A DNA stretch of 28,135 nucleotides from NCBI GenBank assembly GCA_050180235.1, contig JBFXEJ010000087.1, positions 1 to 28,135 of the forward strand. The letters are read 5' to 3'. The number at the start of each line of letters is the position of its first letter. Position 1 is the first letter of the stretch. The stretch comes from JAABRU01 sp050180235. Its GTDB lineage: Bacteria; Desulfobacterota; Desulfobacteria; Desulfobacterales; Desulfococcaceae. This document shows positions 15,348-23,195 of the stretch, in pieces. The notes under the pieces were generated by a model that had not been told where the DNA came from, searched no databases, and saw only the letters and a program-made list of their open reading frames with translations. The translations under genes were made by a program, and so were the position numbers.

Positions 15348-17450
15348 ATGGAAGATCATAAAACTGTTTATAAAGAGGAAACCTTTGAACTTCTTACAGA
15401 ACTTGAGACCTCACTTCTTGAACTGGAAGACACACCCGAAAATACCGGACTCATTGATCAGGTGTTCCGCTGCATGCACACCATCAAAGGATCCGGAGCC
15501 ATGTTCGGTTTTGAGGACATAGCAGCATTCACCCATGAAATAGAAACAGTTTATGATCTGGTCAGGGACGGAAAAATACCGGTAAGCAAAAAACTGATTG
15601 AGCTCACCCTTGCTTCCTGTGACCTGATCAAAAAAATGCTTGAGGGGGAGTACGCAGATGAATCCGAAGAGAAAAAAATTGTACGTTTTTTTCAGGAACT
15701 GCTTCCTGTTTCAGAAATTCCTTCCCCATCCCTGTCTCAGGATATTTTCATCGGAACAGATGAATGTGGCGGACGGGAAAGTCTTTACCGAATACGCTTC
15801 CGGCCGGACCCGGATATTTTTCGCAACGGAACCAGTCCCCTGCTTCTTATTGAGGATCTCCGTACCCTGGGATCATGCGAGACTGTGATTCATCAAAGCG
15901 GTATTCCACCTCTGAAAGATTTGGATCCGGAGCTCTGCTATCTTTACTGGGATATTTTTCTCAGTACTGCCGGAGGAATCAATGCCATCCGGGATGTGTT
16001 TATCTTTGCCGAGGATAAATGCGGTCTGGATATTCAGGTCATTGACCGGGACGATTTTTCAGAAACAGGATTCCGGGATAAAAAAATCGGGGAAATTCTG
16101 GTGGAACGGGGGGATATTTCTCCTCAGGATGTGGCAAAAGTGCTTTCAGGCCAGCGCAGGGTCGGGGAAATGCTGATAGATAGCAAAACCATTGATCCTG
16201 AAACCCTGACCGCAGCCCTGACCGAACAGAAACATATCCGCGAGGCAGGACAGCGGCGGGATAACATGGTTTCCGCCTCAAGCATCCGTGTATCTGCCGA
16301 AAAACTGGATATACTGATGAATCTGGTGGGGGAAATGGTGACGGTTCAGGCACGTCTGACCCGCAGGGCATCACTTGTGGATGATTCCGAACTGACCTCT
16401 GTTTCCGAGGAGGTGGAGCGTCTCTGCGCGGAACTCCGGGACAATGCCATGAGCATAAGGATGCTGCCTGTGGGCAGTGCCTTCAGGAAATTCAGACGCC
16501 TGATTCATGATCTTTCCACTGAACTGGGAAAAGAGGTGAACGTAAAAACCGAAGGCGAGGAAACCGAACTTGATAAAACCGTGCTGGAACAGATCAGCGA
16601 TCCTCTGGTTCACATCATCAGGAATTCTTTGGATCACGGCATTGAACTGCCGGATGTGCGCTCAGCCAGAGGCAAACCCCGGCATGGAACCATCAGTCTT
16701 GCAGCGGAACATTCGGGTTCTGATGTGCTGATCCGGATTTCCGATGACGGAGCCGGAATTGATCCGGAAATCATTGCAGCCAAAGCAGTGGAGAAAGGAC
16801 TGATTGACCGGGAATCAGTCTTTACGGAAAAAGAAATTTTTTCCTTTCTTTTTATGCCCGGTTTTTCCACTGCAAAACAGGTCTCTGATGTATCAGGCAG
16901 AGGTGTGGGCATGGATGTGGTCAGACGCAGGGTGGAAAATCTCAGGGGCAGTGCTGAAATCAGCAGTGAAAAGGGCAAAGGAACAACTGTCACCCTCAGA
17001 CTGCCTCTTACCCTGGCCATTGCAGACGGCCTTCTGATCCGGGTGGGGGAAGGGGAATATGTGCTGCCCCTTCTGTCTGTGGAGGAATGTATGGAACTGC
17101 CCCGCAGAGAAGCTGACAAAGCACGGGAGCGGAGCATTATCAGTTTCAGAGGGGAAATTATTTCCTATATCAGTCTAAGGGAAGTTTTCAGGACAGGGGG
17201 AAAACCTCCGGATATTGAAAGAGTCGTGGTAATGGAAACCGGGGGACGCCGTGTGGGGCTGGGCGTGGACATGGTCATTGGGCAGCACCAGACAGTTATC
17301 AAAAGCCTGGGGAAATTTTACAAAAATATCAAAACAATGTCCGGAGCAACCATAATGGGGGACGGAAGCGTGGCACTGCTTATTGATGTTGATCAGATTG
17401 TTCACAGCGCACATGAAGGAATGAAAACAGAAAGAGGAGATAAAAAATGA
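15348..17450 (+). CDS. cheA: Chemotaxis histidine kinase CheA with MshE-N-like insert
   Basis: A 700-residue cytoplasmic histidine kinase that phosphorylates CheY-type regulators under receptor control. ATG 15348 has an ideal AAGGAG Shine-Dalgarno; an in-frame ATG at 15285 has none. Order: HPt domain with phosphorylated H44 in MHTIKGSG (1-105); a CheY-binding-like region (about 125-240); two repeats starting IGEILVERGDIS and VGEMLIDSKTID (about 246-295), resembling MshE/GspE N-terminal motifs; dimerisation helices (LMNLVGEMV); ATPase domain with HIIRNSLDHGIE, DDGAGID and GRGVGMDVV; C-terminal CheW-like domain from about 560. It overlaps the receptor gene by 4 nt. No cheY, cheW, cheB or cheR is in the window. 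Confidence 0.95.
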   Translation: MEDHKTVYKEETFELLTELETSLLELEDTPENTGLIDQVFRCMHTIKGSGAMFGFEDIAAFTHEIETVYDLVRDGKIPVSKKLIELTLASCDLIKKMLEGEYADESEEKKIVRFFQELLPVSEIPSPSLSQDIFIGTDECGGRESLYRIRFRPDPDIFRNGTSPLLLIEDLRTLGSCETVIHQSGIPPLKDLDPELCYLYWDIFLSTAGGINAIRDVFIFAEDKCGLDIQVIDRDDFSETGFRDKKIGEILVERGDISPQDVAKVLSGQRRVGEMLIDSKTIDPETLTAALTEQKHIREAGQRRDNMVSASSIRVSAEKLDILMNLVGEMVTVQARLTRRASLVDDSELTSVSEEVERLCAELRDNAMSIRMLPVGSAFRKFRRLIHDLSTELGKEVNVKTEGEETELDKTVLEQISDPLVHIIRNSLDHGIELPDVRSARGKPRHGTISLAAEHSGSDVLIRISDDGAGIDPEIIAAKAVEKGLIDRESVFTEKEIFSFLFMPGFSTAKQVSDVSGRGVGMDVVRRRVENLRGSAEISSEKGKGTTVTLRLPLTLAIADGLLIRVGEGEYVLPLLSVEECMELPRREADKARERSIISFRGEIISYISLREVFRTGGKPPDIERVVVMETGGRRVGLGVDMVIGQHQTVIKSLGKFYKNIKTMSGATIMGDGSVALLIDVDQIVHSAHEGMKTERGDKK

Positions 17451-20335
17451 GACTGAAAGACATTCCGATGAGACCCAGACTGATCGGCCTTTTTCTTCTG
17501 GCCGGTCTTCTGCCCCTGGCAATTGTGGGATTCTGGAGCAGCAAACTTGCTTCGGATTCTCTGATGAAAAAAGCATATGATCAACTGGAGGCGGTGCGGG
17601 AAATCAAGAAAAAACAGATTGAAAAATATTTTGCGGAACGCAGGGGGGATATGGGGGTTCTTATTGAAACCGTGGAAACCCTGCGGCAGAACGCGTTTGA
17701 AAAACTGGCCGTGGTTCAGGAACTCAAACGCACACGGGTTGAAGAATATTTCAGGGACTGCATGACAGATGTGAACATGCTGTCCCAAAACCCGCTTGTT
17801 TCCCAGAGTATGAAAGCCTTTGCAGACGCTTTTACCAGTGAAAACAGAAAAACCGGGGGGCAGTCATGGCTGAGCGCTGAGGAAAATTTCGGCCCCTGGC
17901 TGCGCAGTTATGCCGAATCCTACGGATATTATGATCTGCTCCTGATTAACCGTGAGGGAAGTGTGGTTTACAGCACTGCCAAAGAATCTGATCTGGGACA
18001 GAACCTTGTCAGCGGTTCCCTGAAAAAAAGCCCTTTGGCAAAATGTTTTGCCAGAGCCCTGAAAGAAACCGTGATTCAGGATTATGAACCCTATGAACCT
18101 TCAGGAAACCGGCACACGGCCTTTATTGCAGGGCCTGTGTCTGAAAACGGCGAAGTCGCGGGTGTCATTGCCCTGCAGCTTCCCATTGAACCTGTAAATG
18201 AGATTCTGCACCTGCGCAAAGGGCTGGGCAGAACCGGTTTATCATTTCTGGCAGGAAAAACAGGGGAAAAAATCAGTCTCAGGAGTGATATACTTGCCTC
18301 GGACGGAAAAAAACAGCCGGTGGGAAGCGAAACAGGGGGAGAGTATATAAATGAGGCTATGAGCGGAAAAAGCGGTGAGAATATTTATACAGACAGCAGC
18401 GGCAAACTCATTATCGTCAGTTATAATCCTGTCAATATTGCAGGGCTGAACTGGGCATGTATTTCCTCAATTGATCTGGAAGAGGCCATTGTGCCCGGAG
18501 CCGGTGAAGAGGAAGATGATTTTTATGCACGCTATATCCGGAAATACGGATATTATGATCTGTTCCTCATCCATCCCCAGGGCCGGGTTTTTTATTCCGT
18601 AACCCATGAGGCCGACTATAATTCCAATATGGTAAACGGAAAATTTGCCGATTCGGGTCTTGGTAAACTGGTTCGCAATGTAATGCAGACCCGCCAGTTC
18701 GGAATGGCTGATTTTGAACCATATTCTCCCAGCCGCGGGGAGCCGGCAGCCTTTATTGCCCAGCCCCTGGTCAGAGGGGAAAACCTGCATTTTATTGTGG
18801 CCCTTCAGTTGTCTGTCAGTTCCATCAATGAAATCATGCAGGAACGTTCCGGCATGGGAAAAAGCGGTGAGACCTATCTGGTGGGGCCGGATCATTTCAT
18901 GCGTTCTGATTCCTGGCTGGATCCGGTTTTCCATACTGTGAAAACCTCTTTTGGAAATCCGGTCAAGGGCAGGGTGGACACTGTGGCTGTGCAGGAGGCT
19001 CTGAGCGGCAGATCTGATAAAAAAATCATCACGGATTATAACGGAAATCCTGTTCTTTCCGCATTTGCCCCTGTGAAACCCTGGGATAAAGACTGGGCAG
19101 TTATGGCTGAAATAGATGAAGAAGAGGTGCGGATGCCTATCAGGGATCTGCGCAGGGATATGATTATCGCAGCCGGAATCATTGCTTTTGCAGTGGCCCT
19201 GTGTGCCATACTGATTGCAAGGGGCATAAGTGTGCCCCTGATAAGAGGCGTGGAATTTGCCAAAGAGATTGCCGGAGGCAACCTCACTGCCCGTATTGAT
19301 GTGCATCAGAAAGATGAAATCGGCATTCTCACCGAGGCCATGCGTGGAATGGCCGCACGTCTGAGGGAAATTGTCGCGGATGTGAAGCAGTCTGCGGACA
19401 ATGTATCTTCCGGCAGTCAGCAGATGAGTTCCAGCGCGGAGGAAATGAGTGCCAGCGCGGAGGAAATGTCTCAGGGCGTATCTGAACAGGCTGCCTCGGC
19501 TGAGCAGGTATCATCATCAATGGAGGAAATGGCATCCAATATCCGCCAGAATGCTGACAACGCTCAGGAAACAGAAAAAATAGCGCGCAAATCCTCACAG
19601 CATGCCCGTGAAAGCGGCACAGCAGTGAGGGAAACCGTAAATGCCATGAAAACCATTGCCCAGAAGATTTCTATTATAGAGGAAATTTCCCGTCAGACTG
19701 ATCTGCTGGCCCTGAATGCAGCGGTAGAGGCAGCGCGTGCAGGTGAATACGGAAAAGGATTTGCTGTGGTGGCCTCGGAAATCCGCAAACTGGCAGAACG
19801 GAGTCAGAAGGCAGCCAATGAAATCAATGCACTTTCGGATTCCAGTGTTAGCATTGCGGAAAAGGCCGGAGAAATGCTGACCCAACTGGTTCCGGATATA
19901 GAAAAAACCGCAGAACTGGTGCAGGAAATCAGCTCGGCCTGCAATGAACAGGACGCAGGGGCCGGGCAGGTGAACAAAGCCATACAGCAGTTGGATGTGG
20001 TTATCCAGCAGAATGCCTCCGCGTCCGAGGAAATGGCCTCCGGGTCCGAGGAACTGGCCTCCACATCTGAGGAACTCTCTGCCCAGGCCGAACATCTGCG
20101 GGCCACCATGTCTTTCTTCAAAGTGGATGATACCGGCGTAAAGGCAGATTTTCACTCAAACAAAGCTCCGCAGCAGAAAACAGGTCTGAAAACATCATCC
20201 CGTGAAATAATAACAGATGCGATGAAAAACAAAGAGTCAAAAAAGGATGGGGAAAAAACAGCGGGCAGTGACAGACAGGCAGTCAGCATGGAAGGGGAAA
20301 AAAGCGGTTCTGACAATGAGTTTGAGCTTTACTGA
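17447..20335 (+). CDS. Methyl-accepting chemotaxis protein with duplicated sensor module
   Basis: A 962-residue transmembrane chemoreceptor, coupled to cheA through an ATGA overlap. TM1 is about 12-32 (LIGLFLLAGLLPLAIVGF) and TM2 about 570-592. The periplasmic part starts with two similar helical blocks (REIKKKQIEKYF and QELKRTRVEEYF). Two copies of a Cache-like module follow, each starting YGYYDL (Y159 and Y367), with matching motifs SGSL/NGKF, DYEPYEPS/DFEPYSPS, FIAGP/FIAQP and VIALQLP/IVALQLS. HAMP follows TM2, then the coiled-coil signalling domain with EISRQTDLLALNAAVEAARA (about 745). A charged ~80-residue tail ends in E-F-E-L-Y. Cognate CheA is presumably the adjacent gene. The ligand is unknown. 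Confidence 0.95.
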   Translation: MRLKDIPMRPRLIGLFLLAGLLPLAIVGFWSSKLASDSLMKKAYDQLEAVREIKKKQIEKYFAERRGDMGVLIETVETLRQNAFEKLAVVQELKRTRVEEYFRDCMTDVNMLSQNPLVSQSMKAFADAFTSENRKTGGQSWLSAEENFGPWLRSYAESYGYYDLLLINREGSVVYSTAKESDLGQNLVSGSLKKSPLAKCFARALKETVIQDYEPYEPSGNRHTAFIAGPVSENGEVAGVIALQLPIEPVNEILHLRKGLGRTGLSFLAGKTGEKISLRSDILASDGKKQPVGSETGGEYINEAMSGKSGENIYTDSSGKLIIVSYNPVNIAGLNWACISSIDLEEAIVPGAGEEEDDFYARYIRKYGYYDLFLIHPQGRVFYSVTHEADYNSNMVNGKFADSGLGKLVRNVMQTRQFGMADFEPYSPSRGEPAAFIAQPLVRGENLHFIVALQLSVSSINEIMQERSGMGKSGETYLVGPDHFMRSDSWLDPVFHTVKTSFGNPVKGRVDTVAVQEALSGRSDKKIITDYNGNPVLSAFAPVKPWDKDWAVMAEIDEEEVRMPIRDLRRDMIIAAGIIAFAVALCAILIARGISVPLIRGVEFAKEIAGGNLTARIDVHQKDEIGILTEAMRGMAARLREIVADVKQSADNVSSGSQQMSSSAEEMSASAEEMSQGVSEQAASAEQVSSSMEEMASNIRQNADNAQETEKIARKSSQHARESGTAVRETVNAMKTIAQKISIIEEISRQTDLLALNAAVEAARAGEYGKGFAVVASEIRKLAERSQKAANEINALSDSSVSIAEKAGEMLTQLVPDIEKTAELVQEISSACNEQDAGAGQVNKAIQQLDVVIQQNASASEEMASGSEELASTSEELSAQAEHLRATMSFFKVDDTGVKADFHSNKAPQQKTGLKTSSREIITDAMKNKESKKDGEKTAGSDRQAVSMEGEKSGSDNEFELY

Positions 20336-20338
20336 TGT

Positions 20339-20549
20339 CTTAGGGTCTGTAAAAAAATAACCTGTACAATTTTCCTGTCCGGAAACCCTGATAGTTTTGA
20401 AAACCCTCAGGGTTTATAATACCAATTCTCCATTGAAAATATACTTATGATTCTGTTTCCCACAGAGAACACAGAGGAAACAACTCACTTTATTGTATAA
20501 ATTCAATAGCGAATTGGTATAACAGGTTATTTTGATACAGACACTTAGG
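20339..20549. repeat. GTCTGTA-type mini-element carrying a nested insertion
   Basis: The left terminus CTTAGGGTCTGTAAAAAAAT, continuing AACCTGT, starts 4 nt after the receptor stop codon. The right terminus AACAGGTTATTTTGATACAG, continuing ACACTTAGG, ends at 20549. They are imperfect inverted repeats of about 25 bp. An internal hairpin (AAACCCTGA/TCAGGGTTT) is present. A 100-bp TACCAATTC element sits inside at 20420-20519. The shorter relative at 2589-2674 shows the site without it. Confidence 0.65.
20420..20519. repeat. Intact TACCAATTC mini-element (100 bp) with TAA target duplication
   Basis: The termini TACCAATTCTCCATTGAA and TTCAATAGCGAATTGGTA are inverted repeats. Directly flanking bases are TAA on both sides (20417-20419 and 20520-20522). 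The related empty site at 2589-2674 reads TTTATAACAG with a single TAA, supporting a 3-bp target-site duplication. No coding capacity. Confidence 0.75.
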
Positions 20550-20659
20550 TGATTTCCAGAAAAAAATATCCCGGCAAAGAGGGGTTTGTCCGGCAATGGG
20601 GAAAAGACACCCTGCCCCATCTCATGAGGGGATTTTTTAAAATCAATGGCGAATTGGTA
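20545..20659. repeat. Repeat remnants: TTAGGTGATTTCC end and a TACCAATTC-type right end
   Basis: The left part TTAGGTGATTTCCAGAAAAA matches the ends of the element at 8101-8200. The right part AATCAATGGCGAATTGGTA (20641-20659) matches the terminus of the TACCAATTC family and resembles the junction at 251-267. Between them lies about 75 bp of GC-moderate sequence without a gene. It looks like two truncated elements. Confidence 0.45.
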
Positions 20660-20660
20660 T

Positions 20661-20820
20661 TATAATGTTTCAACTTTGGTTTTTTATGGCACAGAATTTT
20701 CCTGCGTCAGGAACATGTTTTTTCAGCCTGTCCGAAGGGTTTTTCAGGTCAGAAAAGATGATTTTTTTTCCGTCATGATCGCAAAAATCATGCCAAAAAA
20801 ACCAAAGTTGAAACATTATA
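20661..20820. repeat. 160-bp mini-element with 30-bp inverted termini (TATAATGTTTCAACTTTGG)
   Basis: TATAATGTTTCAACTTTGG (20661-20679) and on to TTTTTTATGGCA is repeated as its reverse complement at 20791-20820, differing by a single base position or gap. The ~100-bp interior has no ORF. It abuts the previous repeat on the left and ends 13 bp before the stop codon of the radical SAM gene on the right. Confidence 0.7.
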
Positions 20821-20832
20821 TCAACAATTTTT

Positions 20833-21981
20833 TTAAAAAGTATTAATCAGATTTTTTTTGCAATAAATCAATGGTATATTAAGTTCTTTAGATAGGATAG
20901 ACGGTTTTTCTATCCAATGGTGATATAACGGCCAGGGTAAACGGAAAGCAGAACCTTTTTTAATGGGTTTCCCCTTATTTGCTGCTGCAAACAATTTCAG
21001 ATAAATCGGCACTAAATCTGATTTATTAAAACGATCTGTAGTCAGTTTTAAAGGTGAAATGATAATTCTGGAACACCGTACATCCGATGCAAATTTTATT
21101 AACTGTTCCAAATCCTTTTCGGTTTGACTTTGCGGGGCTCCGTAATCTTTCAAAGCCGGTTTATCAAAAAATTCTTTTGGTAAAGGGTCTCTTGGAAATA
21201 TCGGATCAATACGAAGTGCAACTGTGATGTTTTTCTCCCGCAGTTTCTTTATTCCTTCAAGTCGTGTTTCAACTTTTGGCGCACCTGGTTCAAAAAAACG
21301 TCTGGTATCATCATTATAAAACGGACAGGTAACTTCAACCTGAAAAGAATGCTTTTCAGTTCCTAATGATGTTATGACTTCCAGATAATCCGGTTCGCAC
21401 AAAATGGATGGATTTTTAGTAAGGATTGTAATTGTTGTAAAAAAATTTCGGTATTCCTTTATTTTTTTCAGCAGTAACAGTGTATGCCGATGAATTTTTT
21501 CAAGTGGCTGTAAGGGATCAGTAGAATTACTGATATGAATCGGCGCAGGATGAAGATAAAAATCTTGAATTTTTTTTAAATCCTTATCCAATAACAGTTC
21601 AAAATTATTTTTGAGTCTCGGTTGAAAAGCGTTACGAATATAACTGATGGTATAGCAATATTTACACGAAAATGCACAGCCGGTATAGACATTGACACAC
21701 CATCGCCTTCCTGCCGGAAATTCATTCTGATCAGCAAAAGGATCATATAATCCGACAATATGAGGCTTTAAACTCAATTTTTGCGTTTCTTCTTTGGGAT
21801 TTGCGTACAGATAATCTGCCCATGCTGATTTTTCTGTTTCAGATAATCCGTTAAAAAGATTCAGATGAATATCTGGAATTAATTCCAATTTTTTCCGATG
21901 AAGAGTTGATACGGTCTCCTGAGCGATGCTTTTATCTATAGAAAATAATGACTTTTGTTCTGTTTTGTTCTGTTTACTCAT
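20833..21981 (-). CDS. SPL-type radical SAM protein
   Basis: A 382-residue radical SAM enzyme. CAFSCKYCY gives the C-x3-C-x2-C motif (C102, C106, C109) that binds the 4Fe-4S cluster cleaving S-adenosylmethionine. HISNSTDPLQPLE (about 150-162) is the characteristic motif of the SplB/Rv2578c-like group (COG1533), and RIDPIFPRDPL and RIIISPLKL fit the later barrel strands. The N-terminal 75 residues are polar. ATG 21981 overlaps the upstream gene by 4 nt (ATGA) and has GAGGTAA as Shine-Dalgarno, so the two are translationally coupled. Although SPL lyases repair spore photoproduct, this subgroup is mostly uncharacterised and sporulation is not expected here. DNA is AT-rich relative to the flanks, suggesting acquisition. 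Substrate unknown. Confidence 0.88.
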   Translation of the reverse strand: MSKQNKTEQKSLFSIDKSIAQETVSTLHRKKLELIPDIHLNLFNGLSETEKSAWADYLYANPKEETQKLSLKPHIVGLYDPFADQNEFPAGRRWCVNVYTGCAFSCKYCYTISYIRNAFQPRLKNNFELLLDKDLKKIQDFYLHPAPIHISNSTDPLQPLEKIHRHTLLLLKKIKEYRNFFTTITILTKNPSILCEPDYLEVITSLGTEKHSFQVEVTCPFYNDDTRRFFEPGAPKVETRLEGIKKLREKNITVALRIDPIFPRDPLPKEFFDKPALKDYGAPQSQTEKDLEQLIKFASDVRCSRIIISPLKLTTDRFNKSDLVPIYLKLFAAANKGKPIKKGSAFRLPWPLYHHWIEKPSILSKELNIPLIYCKKNLINTF

Positions 21982-23195
21982 TTGGTTACCTCACATTTAA
22001 AAATGGAATAAAAACAGGTTGGGAAGGGAACATCCTGATCTCCATTATTTTGAATGAGCTTACATTCATTTAGCATAGTTATGAACATATTTTCTGTTGT
22101 TTCTCGTGTTGCAAAATTAGGTCTGTAATGCGAGTAGATAATATATGTCGGGCTCTTTTTTTGGATTTGTGAATATTTGTTAATCAATCTTCTGACACAT
22201 TTCGGATATCGATATCTATCGTATTTATCGTCATTATTTGTAAAAACAGGAGGCGGAGGCGCAGGCGGTCCATAGACCGGAACAGGAGAATAAGCAGGAG
22301 CCGGAGACGCAGGTTGTCCATAGGCCGGAACAGGAGAATAAGCAGGAGCCGGAGGCGCAGGTTGTCCATAGGCCGGAACAGGAGAATAAGCAGGAGCCGG
22401 AGGCGCAGGTTGTCCATAGGCCGGAACAGGAGAATAAGCAGGAGCCGGAGGCGCAGGTTGTCCATAGACCGGAACAGGAGAATAAGCAGGAGCCGGAGAC
22501 GCAGGTTGTCCATAGACCGGAACAGGAGAATAAGCAGGAGCCGGAGACGCAGGTTGTCCATAGACCGGAACAGGAGAATAAGCAGGAGCCGGAGGCGCAG
22601 GCGGTCCAAAGCCTGGATATGAAAGAAAAAATAAATTTAAAGCATTAGATGATTCTTCATCAATATAGTTTCTATTAATTAAGATGGTGGGGATACCGTT
22701 GCATTCATTGTTAAAATTAGGGCATATTATTGAATTAATCTGATATTGATTTAAATGAAATTGACAATTAGAGATCGGAAACGATAACACATTCTGACTT
22801 AACTGAGGATTTAGACTATTTAATTTATCGATTAACCATTCACTTGGATCACATAAATGAAAATTAAAAACTCTATCTGATAGACTATCATGATTAGACA
22901 AAAAAAGCAATAATGCTATTGTTGCCGTATATGGGCCACAGGCAATATCATATACATAAAATTTCTGAGGGATTGTAAGACAGTTTTCACTGAATAAAGT
23001 ATATAAAGCGTGATAATTTGTATATAAATTTTTATTTAAATGACCACTTTTAAGATACTTATCAAAGGATTTTTGATCATTTATAGGTTTACCGAATTCT
23101 GTTGCGGAACCTACAGAATAATTGCCACAAGTAGTAAAAGTCTCTTTAACTTTTTCTAAATAATCTTTGTGACGTTCTTTGTGACGTTGCCACAT
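21978..23195 (-). CDS. Rossmann methyltransferase-like protein interrupted by proline-rich repeats
   Basis: A 405-residue protein with an excellent Shine-Dalgarno (AAGGAGG before ATG 23195). Residues 79-125 look like a class I SAM-binding core: FYVYDIACGPYTATIAL (motif I-like) and FNFHLCDPSEWLIDKL (second strand with an acidic end). Residues 197-318 consist of seven tandem 16-residue units of the type GQPAPPAPAYSPVPAY plus a partial unit. The last ~87 residues return to globular sequence (TYIIYSHYRPN, TCFYSIFKCEV), compatible with the final strands of the same fold. Thus the repeat appears inserted within one domain. It overlaps the radical SAM gene by 4 nt. No known family is recognised; methyltransferase activity is inferred from motif shape only. 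AT-rich outside the repeat. Confidence 0.8.
   Translation of the reverse strand: MWQRHKERHKDYLEKVKETFTTCGNYSVGSATEFGKPINDQKSFDKYLKSGHLNKNLYTNYHALYTLFSENCLTIPQKFYVYDIACGPYTATIALLLFLSNHDSLSDRVFNFHLCDPSEWLIDKLNSLNPQLSQNVLSFPISNCQFHLNQYQINSIICPNFNNECNGIPTILINRNYIDEESSNALNLFFLSYPGFGPPAPPAPAYSPVPVYGQPASPAPAYSPVPVYGQPASPAPAYSPVPVYGQPAPPAPAYSPVPAYGQPAPPAPAYSPVPAYGQPAPPAPAYSPVPAYGQPASPAPAYSPVPVYGPPAPPPPVFTNNDDKYDRYRYPKCVRRLINKYSQIQKKSPTYIIYSHYRPNFATRETTENMFITMLNECKLIQNNGDQDVPFPTCFYSIFKCEVTK
22242..22607. repeat. 48-bp in-frame tandem repeat, seven full units plus partial
   Basis: The unit contains GGAGAATAAGCAGGAGCCGG and encodes 16 residues on the minus strand. Seven full units occupy 22272-22607 and a divergent partial unit 22242-22271. 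Units differ by only a few bases (Ala/Val, Pro/Ser and Gln/Pro variants), which indicates recent expansion. It is GC-rich within an AT-rich gene. Because 48 is a multiple of 3, other frames also remain open through it; these are artefacts. Confidence 0.95.

Noticed and set aside
20833..21981. True spore photoproduct lyase
   Set aside because: The radical SAM and STDPLQPLE motifs only place it in the broad SplB group; nothing in the context suggests sporulation.
22242..22607. CRISPR-like periodicity
   Set aside because: Units are directly adjacent with no unique spacers and are in frame within a protein.
22184..22622. Open frames rich in Arg/Ser or Leu/Arg on both strands of the 48-bp repeat
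   Set aside because: They exist only because the repeat unit is a multiple of 3 and lacks stops in those frames; the RBS and flanking globular sequence support only the 21978-23195 frame.
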